Below, one piece after another: positions 10,338-18,907 of a DNA stretch of 64,000 nucleotides. This stretch comes from Sphaerotilus hippei. Its GTDB lineage: Bacteria > Pseudomonadota > Gammaproteobacteria > Burkholderiales > Burkholderiaceae_C. The first letter of the stretch is position 1; every line of letters begins with the position of its first letter. The notes beneath the pieces are model-generated. The model was not told the origin of the DNA and did no database searches. It saw only the letters and a list, made by a program, of their open reading frames with translations. A program made the translations under genes and the position numbers. The stretch is from assembly GCF_003201595.1 (NCBI RefSeq), contig NZ_QJJS01000009.1, positions 124,940-188,939 on the forward strand, read 5' to 3'.

Positions 10338-10366
10338 CCGACCGGGCCGACCTGCCTCGCTACACT
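10338..10366 (+). promoter_or_regulatory. Candidate sigma-70 promoter for fumarase, within a 442-bp divergent gap
   Basis: CCGACC and TACACT are separated by 17 bp, an acceptable -35/-10 pair, about 137 bp before the fumarase start. The gap 10061-10502 between the divergent penicillin-binding protein and fumarase genes holds no other gene or structured element that I can support. Confidence 0.4.
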
Positions 10367-10502
10367 GACGCCCAGACCCGACGGCTGGTGTCGCGCCATC
10401 GATGCCGCACGCCAGCCAGCTGCAAGTCAGCCGGGCCATCATCGCTGCCCTGTCCCCTCCCCGTGGCTGCCCGAGCCGGGCGTGCCGCCGAAAGACCCCA
10501 AC

Positions 10503-12026
10503 ATGACCACCATCCGCCAAGCCGATCTGGTTGAAAGCGTTGCCGCCGCGCTGCAGTACATCAGCTACTACCACCCGGCCGACTACATCGCCCACCTGGC
10601 CCGCGCCTACGAGCGCGAGGAGTCGCCGGCCGCCAAGGACGCGATCGCGCAGATCCTGACCAACTCGAAGATGTGCGCCGAAGGCAAGCGCCCGATCTGC
10701 CAGGACACCGGCATCGTCAACGTGTTCATGAAGATCGGCATGGACGTGAAGTGGGAAGGCTTCACCGGCTCGATCCAGGACGCCGTCAACGAAGGCGTGC
10801 GCCAGGGCTACAACAACCCGGACAACAAGCTGCGCGCCTCGGTGCTGGCCGACCCGATCTTCGAGCGCAAGAACACCCGGGACAACACGCCGGCGGTGAT
10901 CTTCATGGAAGTGGTGCCGGGCGACACCGTCGACGTGATCGTCGCGGCCAAGGGCGGCGGCTCGGAGAACAAGTCCAAGGTCTACATGCTCAACCCGGGC
11001 GACAACATCGTCGACTGGGTGCTCAAGACCGTGCCGACGATGGGCGCGGGCTGGTGCCCGCCGGGCATCCTGGGCATCGGCGTGGGCGGCACGGCCGAGA
11101 AGGCGGCGCTGCTGGCCAAGGAATCGCTGATGGACGACATCGACATGTACGAGCTGCTCGAGCGCGGCCCGAGCAACAAGCTCGAGGCGATGCGCATCGA
11201 GCTCTACGAGAAGGTCAACGCGCTGGGCATCGGCGCCCAGGGCCTGGGCGGCCTGACCACGGTGCTGGACGTCAAGATCAAGACCTTCCCGACCCACGCG
11301 GCCAGCAAGCCGATCGCGATGATCCCGAACTGCGCGGCCACCCGCCACGGCCACTTCGTGCTCGACGGCTCCGGCCCGGCCTACATGACCCCGCCCAGCC
11401 TGGACCTGTGGCCCGACGTGGCCTGGGCGCCCGACTACAACAAGAGCAAGCGCGTCGACCTGAACACGCTGACCAAGGCTGAAGTCGCCAGCTGGAAGCC
11501 GGGCGACACGCTGCTGCTCAACGGCAAGATGCTGACCGGCCGCGACGCCGCGCACAAGCGCATCGCCGACATGCTGGCCAAGGGCGAGCCGCTGCCGGTC
11601 GATTTCACCAACCGCGTCATCTATTACGTCGGCCCGGTCGATCCGGTGCGTGACGAAGTGGTCGGCCCGGCCGGCCCGACGACGGCCACCCGCATGGACG
11701 GCTTCACCCGCATGATGCTGGAGAAGACCGGCCTGATCTCGATGGTCGGCAAGGCCGAGCGCGGCCCGGTCGCCATCCAGGCGATCAAGGACAACCAGTC
11801 GGCCTACCTGATGGCCGTCGGCGGCTCGGCCTACCTGGTGTCCAAGGCGATCAAGGCGGCCAAGGTCGTCGGCTTCGCCGACCTGGGGATGGAGGCGATC
11901 TACGAGTTCGACGTGGTCGACATGCCTGTGACGGTGGCGGTGGACGCCGGCGGCACCAGCGCCCACATCACCGGCCCGAAGATCTGGCAGGCGAAGATCG
12001 GCAAGATCCCGGTCGTCGAGGCCTGA
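10503..12026 (+). CDS. Fumarate hydratase class I (iron-sulfur)
   Basis: A 507-residue class I fumarase joining the alpha and beta halves in one chain; it interconverts fumarate and malate in the TCA cycle. Cluster-ligand cysteines are visible in RPICQDTG, AGWCPPGILG and PNCAATRH. The C-terminal beta-type domain has the GPTTATRMD motif followed by TGLISMVGKAERG. Similar single-chain class I enzymes are usual in Burkholderiales. The ATG at 10503 starts MTTIRQADLVESV. The open frame runs far upstream with compositionally odd sequence, which is rejected as an extension. A small Cys-rich gene follows after 8 bp. Confidence 0.96.
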   Translation: MTTIRQADLVESVAAALQYISYYHPADYIAHLARAYEREESPAAKDAIAQILTNSKMCAEGKRPICQDTGIVNVFMKIGMDVKWEGFTGSIQDAVNEGVRQGYNNPDNKLRASVLADPIFERKNTRDNTPAVIFMEVVPGDTVDVIVAAKGGGSENKSKVYMLNPGDNIVDWVLKTVPTMGAGWCPPGILGIGVGGTAEKAALLAKESLMDDIDMYELLERGPSNKLEAMRIELYEKVNALGIGAQGLGGLTTVLDVKIKTFPTHAASKPIAMIPNCAATRHGHFVLDGSGPAYMTPPSLDLWPDVAWAPDYNKSKRVDLNTLTKAEVASWKPGDTLLLNGKMLTGRDAAHKRIADMLAKGEPLPVDFTNRVIYYVGPVDPVRDEVVGPAGPTTATRMDGFTRMMLEKTGLISMVGKAERGPVAIQAIKDNQSAYLMAVGGSAYLVSKAIKAAKVVGFADLGMEAIYEFDVVDMPVTVAVDAGGTSAHITGPKIWQAKIGKIPVVEA

Positions 12027-12034
12027 GCACGGCC

Positions 12035-12328
12035 ATGAGCCCGTCCGCCACCCCGCTGCCGGCCGAGCGCTGTCCGCTGTGTGGCGAGCCCAACGCCTGC
12101 GCCCCGGCGCAGGCGGGCGACTTCCAAGTCGCGTGCTGGTGCACCCGCACGCGTTTTCCCGCCTCGCTGCTGGCGCGCATTCCCGCCGGGCAGCGCGGCT
12201 TGGCCTGCATCTGCAACGCCTGCGTGGACGCCGCGCTGGCGGCGGAAGCAGCGGTGGACACCGCAGCGCCAGCGGGTGCACCCCCGGCGCCCGTGCCGCC
12301 GCCCGGTTCAGCCGATTCAGCCGATTGA
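12035..12328 (+). CDS. Small cysteine-rich CWC-family protein
   Basis: A 97-residue protein with paired cysteines: CPLCGEPNAC, then ACWC, then CICNAC. This fits the Cys_rich_CWC family, small proteins of unknown function with a CWC motif that probably bind a metal. The last third is a low-complexity Ala/Pro tail. It starts 8 bp after fumarase and is probably co-transcribed with it. Its end overlaps the end of the convergent GGDEF-EAL gene by 12 bp. Confidence 0.8.
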   Translation: MSPSATPLPAERCPLCGEPNACAPAQAGDFQVACWCTRTRFPASLLARIPAGQRGLACICNACVDAALAAEAAVDTAAPAGAPPAPVPPPGSADSAD

Positions 12329-15118
12329 GGCCAGCGCTGCGCCGGCGAACTGGGGCAGCGCCTCGAACTGCGCCGGCGTCAGCGGGCGGCTGAAGAAGAA
12401 GCCCTGCATCTCGTCGCAGCCCAGCTCGCGCAGCAGGTCGGCCTGCTCGGCCGTCTCCATGCCTTCGGCCACCGTGTGCTTGCCCAGCGAGCGCGCCAGC
12501 GTCAGGATCGTGCGGGTCACGGCCAGCGCGCTGTCGTCCTGGCCGAGGTCCTTGACGAAGGCGCGGTCGACCTTCATCACGTCCACCGGCAGCTGGCGCA
12601 GCGTCGACAGCGACGAATAGCCGGTGCCGAAGTCGTCCAGCGCGATCAGCACGCCGCGGCGGCGCACCGCCTCGAGCTGCTCGCAGGCCTGCTTAGCGTC
12701 GCCCACCAGCAGGCTTTCGGTGACCTCCAGCTCCAGCCGGTCCGGCGCGACGCCGTGGTCGGCCAGCGCGCGGTCCACCTCGCCGACCAGGCGGCCGGAG
12801 ACCAGCTGGCGCGGCGAGACGTTGACCGACACCCGCTCGAGCACCAGCCCCTGGCGCTGCCAGCGGGCCATCTGGGCACAGGCCTCGCGCATCACCCAGA
12901 TGCCGATGGCCTCGATCAGGTCGCTCTCCTCGGCCAGCGCGATGAAACGGGCCGGCGACAGCAACCCGAGCTCCGGGTGCTGCCAGCGCACCAGCGCCTC
13001 GGCCGAGCGCATGCACCCGTCGCGGGCATCGACCCGCGGCTGGTAGTGCAGCACCAGCTCGTCGCTGACCACCGCCCGGCGCAGATCGGCCAGCAGGCGC
13101 GAGCGCTCGCTCAGCGCCTCGTCCATCGTCGCGGCGAACAGCGCGTGGCGGCCTCGCCCGCCCTGCTTGGCCTGGTACATCGCCATGTCGGCATGGCGCA
13201 GCAGCGTCGCCCGGTCCACCCCGTGCTGCGGCGCCAGCGCCACGCCGATGCTCGCGCCCAGCACATGCTCGTGGCCGCCGCACACGAAGGGCACGGCCAG
13301 CCGCTCGCAGAGCTGGCGCGCCAGCGCCGCCGCCCGGCCCTCGTCGACCTGCGGCAGCACGATGACGAACTCGTCGCCCCCCGCCCGGGCGACCACCGCC
13401 TCGCGCGGCACGACGGCCTGCAGCCGCTCGGCCGCCTGCTGCAGCAGGCGGTCGCCCATCTCGTGGCCGAGGCTGTCGTTGACGTCCTTGAAATGGTCCA
13501 GGTCGATGAACAGCACCGCCAGCGCTGACGCCGTCGAGGCTTCCAGGCAGCGGTCGAGCTGCTCGTTGAGGCCGTGGCGGTTGGCCAGGCCGGTGAGGTC
13601 GTCGTGCACCGCCCGCCAGTGCAGCACCTGCTCACGCTCATGCGCGGCCAGCGCCACGGCGAGCCGGTCGCGCAGGTCGCAGGCCTCGTGGCGGCGCCGG
13701 CGGCCCGGGGGCTTCATGAACCCCAGCAGCAGCACCGCCTGGCAGGACGCCTGCCAGCGCGCCGGGCAGGCCCACCAGTGGGTCGCGCCGGTGTCGGGCA
13801 GCAGGGTCTGCCAGGCCATCGCGACCGAACCGGCCGGCGGCCAGTCCATCGTGGCCTCCAGCGCCTCGAAGCGCGGGCGCTCGGTCTCGCCCAGCACCGA
13901 CTCGGCGCGGCCGCCGTCACCGTCGACGGCCTGGCGCAGCCGCCACTGCAGCAGCACCGGCCGGCCGGCCGAGCGGCTCGACGGCCCGCCGGCGCCGGTC
14001 AGGCGCACCACCACCGCCGCCACCGCGCCGGTGCGCAGCAGCGCCTGGCGCAGCAGCTGGTCGAGCACCTCGGGCAGCGGGTGGCCGGAAACGATGGCCC
14101 GGTCGATCAGCCCGAGCGCCTCCAGCGACTGGAACTGCGCGTCGATGCGCCCGGCCATCTCGTTGAACGAACGGGCCAGCTCGCCGAACTCGTCGCTGCT
14201 GCGCACCTGGACCGGCTCGGCCCGCTCGCGCCGGGCCAGCCGGCGGGTGCCGTCGAGCAGCGCCTCCAGCGGCACCAGGGTGCGGCGGATCTGGGTCAGG
14301 CTCAGCAGCACCACGATCAGCAGCACCACCGCGCCGAGCTGCACCGCCCAGCGCAGCAGCGGCAGGCCGGCGAACTCGAGCTCGACCGGGGGCAGGTGCT
14401 GCTCGAACTCCCAGTCGGTGGCACCGAACTCGCCACCCAGGAACAGCGTCCAGCGCCCCACGGCCTCATGCGGATGCGGCTGGGCGACCCGCCTCAGGCC
14501 GTCCAGCACCGGGCCGCCAGGCTCGCGCACCTCCCAGTGGGCCTGGGCGGCCGTCTCGGCCAGCGGACCCCACAGGTGGGCCGGGTGGACATCGGCCAGC
14601 CAGTAGCCCTGCGGCTGGGCCAGCCGCAGCATCACCCGTGGCGCCGGGGCCCCGGCGACCGGCACGAGCAGCAGGCGCGCCGCGGCGTCGCCCGGACGGG
14701 GCGGCGACAGCGGCACGGCCGTCGACGCGATCTCACCCACCTGCCAGCGCACCTGCCCCTGGTCATCGACCCAGCGGGCCCCGCGGAAGACCCGCGACAG
14801 GCCCGCCAGCATCGGATGCGCCGGGTCGGCGCCCGCCCCGGCCGGCACCAGCGGGGGCCAGGTCTCCAGCAGCGACTTGGCCTCCAGCAGGCGCCCGAGC
14901 ACCTGCATGCCGCCGTCCCGGGTCGTGCGGGTCAGGCTGCGCTGGGCCTGCTCACCCAGGAAGCTCACCAGCGTCTGGTAGCCGATGAAGGCGGCCAGCG
15001 CCACCGGCAGGCCGGCGGCCAGCAGGAACATCACCAGGATGCGCCGTCCGACCCGGCTGCGCAGCACGCTGGCGCGGCCGGCGGCCGGCCCGGGCGGGGT
15101 CTCGCGGGGAGCAGCCAC
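12317..15118 (-). CDS. Membrane-bound GGDEF-EAL c-di-GMP enzyme with HAMP domain
   Basis: A 933-residue sensor. A membrane segment lies near residues 27-48, a periplasmic sensor follows to about residue 255, then a second membrane segment, a HAMP-like linker (EFGELARSFNEMAGRI), a divergent GAF-like stretch, a GGDEF domain (ARAGGDEFVIVLP near residue 579) and an EAL domain (SAEALVRWQ near 708). Both active sites look intact. GGDEF is perfect, and the EAL domain keeps VNVSPRQL, EVTESLL, ALDDFGTGYSS, MKVDR and VAEGME. It could both make and degrade c-di-GMP; the net activity cannot be read from sequence. It lies 12 bp downstream of a pseudopilin gene, probably in one operon. Confidence 0.93.
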   Translation of the reverse strand: MAAPRETPPGPAAGRASVLRSRVGRRILVMFLLAAGLPVALAAFIGYQTLVSFLGEQAQRSLTRTTRDGGMQVLGRLLEAKSLLETWPPLVPAGAGADPAHPMLAGLSRVFRGARWVDDQGQVRWQVGEIASTAVPLSPPRPGDAAARLLLVPVAGAPAPRVMLRLAQPQGYWLADVHPAHLWGPLAETAAQAHWEVREPGGPVLDGLRRVAQPHPHEAVGRWTLFLGGEFGATDWEFEQHLPPVELEFAGLPLLRWAVQLGAVVLLIVVLLSLTQIRRTLVPLEALLDGTRRLARRERAEPVQVRSSDEFGELARSFNEMAGRIDAQFQSLEALGLIDRAIVSGHPLPEVLDQLLRQALLRTGAVAAVVVRLTGAGGPSSRSAGRPVLLQWRLRQAVDGDGGRAESVLGETERPRFEALEATMDWPPAGSVAMAWQTLLPDTGATHWWACPARWQASCQAVLLLGFMKPPGRRRRHEACDLRDRLAVALAAHEREQVLHWRAVHDDLTGLANRHGLNEQLDRCLEASTASALAVLFIDLDHFKDVNDSLGHEMGDRLLQQAAERLQAVVPREAVVARAGGDEFVIVLPQVDEGRAAALARQLCERLAVPFVCGGHEHVLGASIGVALAPQHGVDRATLLRHADMAMYQAKQGGRGRHALFAATMDEALSERSRLLADLRRAVVSDELVLHYQPRVDARDGCMRSAEALVRWQHPELGLLSPARFIALAEESDLIEAIGIWVMREACAQMARWQRQGLVLERVSVNVSPRQLVSGRLVGEVDRALADHGVAPDRLELEVTESLLVGDAKQACEQLEAVRRRGVLIALDDFGTGYSSLSTLRQLPVDVMKVDRAFVKDLGQDDSALAVTRTILTLARSLGKHTVAEGMETAEQADLLRELGCDEMQGFFFSRPLTPAQFEALPQFAGAALASIG

Positions 15119-15130
15119 TCGACGCCGGCC

Positions 15131-15631
15131 TCAGAAATCGACCGACACGCCGAGGAAACGGCCGTTGCGGGCCCGCACGACATCATCGACGCTCTTGGCG
15201 TTGTCGAGCTGCTTGGCCGTCACGCCGTCCGGCCCCTTGCTGTAGAGGTCGTAGTCGGTGTTGATCGGGTTGATGTTCTTGTCCTTGCGTGCACCACCGA
15301 TGTTGTTGCCGGCGATGTTGTAGTAGACGTAGGCCCGGCCCCAGGGGTCGGTCTGCCGGTCCAGGCCGACCGTGGCCAGGCTGGCCGGGTAGCTGCCGTC
15401 GTTGCTGGCGGCGTACTGGTCGATCGTGATCGACAGCGCGGCGATCGCCTGGGCCGCCTGGCGGCTCAGGACCTTGGCGCGCCACGACTTGTAGGACGGC
15501 AGCGCGACCGACATCAGCAGGCCGACGATGGCCACGCCCACCATCAGCTCGATCAGCGTCAGGCCACGGCAGGACCGCGTACGCCGGGTGCATGAGGACA
15601 GGAATCGGGAACGGAAGGACAACGAGCGCAT
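15131..15631 (-). CDS. Type IV pilin-like protein / type II pseudopilin (orphan)
   Basis: A 166-residue protein with a short basic leader and a prepilin-peptidase site CRG|LTLIELMVGVAIVGLL, including the conserved glutamate at +5. The rest is a hydrophilic head with DPWGRAYVYYN, a motif common in GspG-type pseudopilins and related PilE-like minor pilins. A calcium-site-like acidic region follows. No other secretion or pilus gene is next to it; the MSHA operon starts 17 kb away. It sits 12 bp upstream of the GGDEF-EAL gene on the same strand. Function is unresolved: an orphan minor pilin or a GspG relative. Confidence 0.85.
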   Translation of the reverse strand: MRSLSFRSRFLSSCTRRTRSCRGLTLIELMVGVAIVGLLMSVALPSYKSWRAKVLSRQAAQAIAALSITIDQYAASNDGSYPASLATVGLDRQTDPWGRAYVYYNIAGNNIGGARKDKNINPINTDYDLYSKGPDGVTAKQLDNAKSVDDVVRARNGRFLGVSVDF

Positions 15632-15716
15632 CGCCTGGTCGAAGGGGTGAGGGTCGGGTGGTACCGCATCAGTACCAACTCCCCGTCATTTCGGCCAAGA
15701 ATGCCAGCGCTTGAGC

Positions 15717-17036
15717 TCAGTTCGTCGGCGGACCTGCCAACACGGACGCCTCGGCAGTGACTTCCTGCTTGCTCTCGGCCAGCACGCGCACGACCCGTTG
15801 GGGATAAGGGATCGAGACGCCCTCGCGTTCGAGCAGTTCGAGGATGGCCAGGTTGACACCGCCCTTGACATTGCCCTGGCCGTTTTCCGGATCGCGGATC
15901 CAGAAGGAGGCTGTCAGCTCCAGCCCGTCGGTGCCGAAGGCGGTCAGGTGCACCGCGGGCGCGGGCTCGTCGGCCACCCGCGGCACGGTGGCGATGACCG
16001 TGGCCATGCGATCGCGCAGGCTGGCCACGTCGGTGCCGTAGGCGACCGTCACCGTCGTGCTGACCAGCACCCGGGTGTCGGCCAGCGACAGGTTCTCGAC
16101 CATCGTGGTGATCAGCGTCTCGTTGGGCACGATGGCCTCGCGGCCGCTGAGCGAGCGGATCACGGTGTAGCGGGTCGTGATGTCGCTGATGCGGCCCTCG
16201 AAATCGGCCACGCGCACCATGTCGCCGATGCGCAGCGAGCGCTCCGCGAGGATGACGAAGCCGCTGACGTAGTTGGCCGCCAGCTTCTGCAGGCCGAAGC
16301 CGATGCCCACGCCCAGCGCGCCCCCCAGCACCGACAGCGCCGTCAGGTCGATGCCCACCGCCGACAGCGCCAGCAGCAGGCCGACGAACATCAGCAGCGC
16401 CCGCAGCGCATTGGCCGCCGCCTTGCGCAGCGACAGCTGCGCGCCGGCGACACCGTCGAGCAGCCGCGACTCGAGCGCGGCCGACACCCACAGCGCCAGC
16501 ACCAGCACGAAGGCCGCCGACAGGCTGCCCTCGATGAGGGTGCGCAGGCTGATGTTGTGGCCGCCCATCTTCCAGCTGATGTCGTCGAGCTCACGCAGCA
16601 CGATGGGCAGCACGCCGGTGACCCACAGCACCATCGCGCCCCAAGCCAGCCAGGAGATCGTGCGCTCGACCACGCGCATCAGGTGCGAGGCCGGGAAGGC
16701 GGCCGACAGCACGCGCACGCTCAGGCGGATCACCACCAGCGAGGTCAGCACCGGCACCGCCAGCCGGAACAGCGTCAGCGGCAGGCCCAGCTCGGGCAGC
16801 GTGCGCCGCGCGGCGAAGGCCAGCGCCAGCGCCAGCGTCGGGAACAGCACGCCGTCGACCAGGTGGCGACCGAACCAGATCGACGTGCCGGTCGTCGGGG
16901 TCGGGCCGCGCATCAGACGCACCAGCAGCCAGCTCAGCAGCAGCAGCGCAGCCAGCATGGCCAGCTCGACGGCGGCACCGGGAAGGGTCAGGACCGCCAG
17001 GATCTGCTGCAGTTCAGCCGGGGTATTGAAGAACAT
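15717..17036 (-). CDS. MscS-family mechanosensitive ion channel
   Basis: A 439-residue membrane protein with about five N-terminal hydrophobic helices and a C-terminal MscS core. The pore-lining helix region reads ALSVLGGALGVGIGFGLQKLAANYVSG, followed by the beta-domain signature AERSLRIGDMVRV and GRISDITTRYTVIRS, then IVPNETLITTMVEN. It would open under membrane tension to release solutes during osmotic downshift. The extra N-terminal helices place it among the larger MscS-like proteins rather than the 286-residue E. coli MscS. It stands alone on the minus strand. Confidence 0.93.
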   Translation of the reverse strand: MFFNTPAELQQILAVLTLPGAAVELAMLAALLLLSWLLVRLMRGPTPTTGTSIWFGRHLVDGVLFPTLALALAFAARRTLPELGLPLTLFRLAVPVLTSLVVIRLSVRVLSAAFPASHLMRVVERTISWLAWGAMVLWVTGVLPIVLRELDDISWKMGGHNISLRTLIEGSLSAAFVLVLALWVSAALESRLLDGVAGAQLSLRKAAANALRALLMFVGLLLALSAVGIDLTALSVLGGALGVGIGFGLQKLAANYVSGFVILAERSLRIGDMVRVADFEGRISDITTRYTVIRSLSGREAIVPNETLITTMVENLSLADTRVLVSTTVTVAYGTDVASLRDRMATVIATVPRVADEPAPAVHLTAFGTDGLELTASFWIRDPENGQGNVKGGVNLAILELLEREGVSIPYPQRVVRVLAESKQEVTAEASVLAGPPTN

Positions 17037-17192
17037 GGTGCGTCGAAGGCCTCGGCGGGATCACCGGGCCGGAGAAGTGGACAGGCCGCCATTCTCGGCC
17101 AGCGCCGTGTCGCGCCGCTCACCCGCCCCGCACGGAAGGGCAACAGGCTGTGCGAGCATCGCGGGTCCGAAGCCGCTCTCCCTGCCCGCCCG

Positions 17193-17897
17193 ATGTCCGA
17201 TGACTGCCCTGCCCCGGCGCACACCCTCGCCTACCACCCGCCCTCGGACCGCGAGCAGCCGCTGCGGTGGCTGCACGAGGACGAAGCCCTGCTGGTGGTC
17301 GACAAGCCGTCGGGCCTGCTGTCGGTGCCCGGGCGCGGGCCGCAGCGCCAGGACTGCGTCGCCTCGCGGGTGCAGCAGCGCTGCGCCGATGCGCTGATCG
17401 TGCACCGGCTGGACATGGGCACCTCGGGCCTGCTGGTGATGGCACGCGGCCTGCCGATGCAGCGCCGCCTGAGCGCCGCCTTCGCCGAGCGCCGGGTGCA
17501 CAAGCGCTACGTGGCGCTGGTCGGCGGGCATCTGGCCGACGGGGCCGGCGAGGTCGATCTGCCGCTGATCTGCGACTGGCCCCGGCGACCGCGCCAGAAG
17601 GTCGACCGGATCGACGGCAAGGCGGCACTGACACGCTGGACGGTGCTCGAGCGGGGCGAGCGCGAAGGCTGGGGCCCGTGGACCCGGGTCGAGCTGGAAC
17701 CGGTGACCGGGCGCTCGCACCAGCTGCGTGTGCACCTGCTGAGCCTGGGTCACCCGATCATCGGCGACGAACTCTATGCGCCGCCGGAGCTGGCAGAGGC
17801 CTCGCCCCGGCTGCTGCTGCATGCGCAGCGGCTCGAGCTCGATCACCCGCAGCAGCCCGGGCAAACGCTGAGGCTGCACAGCGACGCGCCGTTCTGA
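17193..17897 (+). CDS. rluA: RluA-type pseudouridine synthase
   Basis: A 234-residue RluA/RsuA-superfamily pseudouridine synthase, with the catalytic aspartate in IVHRLDMGTSGLLVMAR. An N-terminal VVDKPSGLLSVPGRG and a C-terminal GRSHQLRVHL with GDELY complete the family fold. Size without an S4 domain fits RluA, which modifies 23S rRNA U746 and tRNA position 32. The ATG at 17193 begins MSDDCPAPAH; upstream in-frame sequence is not protein-like. The gene converges with a small DUF3149-like gene, 22 bp apart. Confidence 0.88.
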   Translation: MSDDCPAPAHTLAYHPPSDREQPLRWLHEDEALLVVDKPSGLLSVPGRGPQRQDCVASRVQQRCADALIVHRLDMGTSGLLVMARGLPMQRRLSAAFAERRVHKRYVALVGGHLADGAGEVDLPLICDWPRRPRQKVDRIDGKAALTRWTVLERGEREGWGPWTRVELEPVTGRSHQLRVHLLSLGHPIIGDELYAPPELAEASPRLLLHAQRLELDHPQQPGQTLRLHSDAPF

Positions 17898-17919
17898 GGC
17901 GGCGCCTGAGCTGCGTCGG

Positions 17920-18108
17920 TCAGGCCGCGCCGTGGGCACCGCGCGTGGCGCGCTCGGCGGCTTCGCGGCGTTCGGCGGCTTCGGTGTCCATGCGGATGTG
18001 CTGGATGAAGTAGCGCACGTAGAAGACGCCCATGCCGAGGGTGATCGCGATCACGAGGGCACTCATCAGGCCGTAGTCGGTCGAGAAGAAGTCGGTGAGA
18101 GCGTGCAT
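17920..18108 (-). CDS. DUF3149-like small membrane protein
   Basis: A 62-residue protein with one membrane helix (LMSALVIAITLGMGVFYVRYFIQHI) and a charged tail rich in Ala, Arg and Glu. It matches the small DUF3149 family found in beta-proteobacteria, of unknown function. The start at 18108 is preferred over an upstream ATG because GGAGACC lies directly before it. Confidence 0.75.
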   Translation of the reverse strand: MHALTDFFSTDYGLMSALVIAITLGMGVFYVRYFIQHIRMDTEAAERREAAERATRGAHGAA

Positions 18109-18220
18109 GTGGGTCTCCGGTGTGGATGAAGGACACCCTGATGAGACGCCAGATCCCCCCGGACGGGCTTGATGCGCGTCAGACGGCCCGCGACCGGGCA
18201 CTGAGCCAGATCAAGGGACG

Positions 18221-18253
18221 AAAAAAATCCCCCCGGACGGGGATCCGGGGGGA
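18221..18253 (-). terminator. Intrinsic terminator of the minus-strand polysaccharide genes
   Basis: A perfect 10-bp stem (TCCCCCCGGA at 18228-18237 with TCCGGGGGGA at 18244-18253) and a 6-base loop are preceded on the plus strand by seven A. Read on the minus strand this is a GC stem followed by a U-run, about 118 bp past the stop of the acetyltransferase gene. Confidence 0.85.
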
Positions 18254-18370
18254 AATGCTCTGATGCGCCAACCAAGGCTACCTGACCATTGATCGACAGA
18301 CACAGCGTACGCCGATGCTCGCCGAGGTGTACTAGGGATAGCGTTGAGGAACGAAGCGCAGCGGCGCCGC

Positions 18371-18898
18371 TCAGCGGTCCTCGTTCACGCCCGGGCGGCA
18401 CGCGGCGGGCACGCCCACCGCCAGTGCGCCCGCGGGAACGTCCTTCAGCACCACGGCATTGGCACCGATGCGGGCCCCGTCGCCCACCATCAGGCCACCG
18501 ATGACCTTGGCGCCGGAGCCGATGAAGATGTCGTCGCCGAGCACCGGGGAGCGGCCGCGGTTGTCCCCGATGACCACGCTGCTCTCCAGCCAGACGTTGC
18601 ACCCGCCCCGCACGCTGGAGTTGATGACCACGCCGATCGGGTGGATCAGCACGAAGCCGGGCCCGAAACGCGCGTGCACCCCGATCACGCAGCCGTTGAA
18701 CCACTTGTTCAGCAGGTGGGGCAGCAGCGCCAGCGGCGCCAGGCCCAGGCCACTGAGCGCCGACTGGCAGCGAAACAGCAGCACCGCCAGCGTGCCGTCG
18801 GCCATCAGCGCGCGCGGCAGCGACACCGGCGGCCCGTCGCCGCCATACAGCACCTGCTTGGCCCGCAGGTCCGCCCTCAGCACGCTCAGCATGGCCAC
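18371..18898 (-). CDS. Serine acetyltransferase-like hexapeptide transferase
   Basis: A 175-residue protein with an alpha-helical N-terminus and a C-terminal left-handed beta-helix of hexapeptide repeats: IGVHARFGPGFVLIHPIGVVI, VIGDNRGRSPVLGDDIFIGSGAKVIGG, then ARIGANAVVLKDVPAGALAVGVPA. The histidine in LIHP and the ending VGVPA are typical of CysE-like O-acetyltransferases. In polysaccharide loci such enzymes acetylate sugars. The short length and location next to a glycosyltransferase favour polysaccharide decoration over cysteine biosynthesis. It starts 9 bp after the upstream glycosyltransferase stop and is the last gene of the unit. Confidence 0.82.
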   Translation of the reverse strand: MAMLSVLRADLRAKQVLYGGDGPPVSLPRALMADGTLAVLLFRCQSALSGLGLAPLALLPHLLNKWFNGCVIGVHARFGPGFVLIHPIGVVINSSVRGGCNVWLESSVVIGDNRGRSPVLGDDIFIGSGAKVIGGLMVGDGARIGANAVVLKDVPAGALAVGVPAACRPGVNEDR

Positions 18899-18907
18899 GG
18901 CCCCGCC

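Noticed and set aside
7091..10534. A 1147-codon plus-strand open frame opposite the penicillin-binding protein
   Set aside because: Low-complexity composition and no start signal; it is a shadow of the minus-strand gene with its three transpeptidase motifs.
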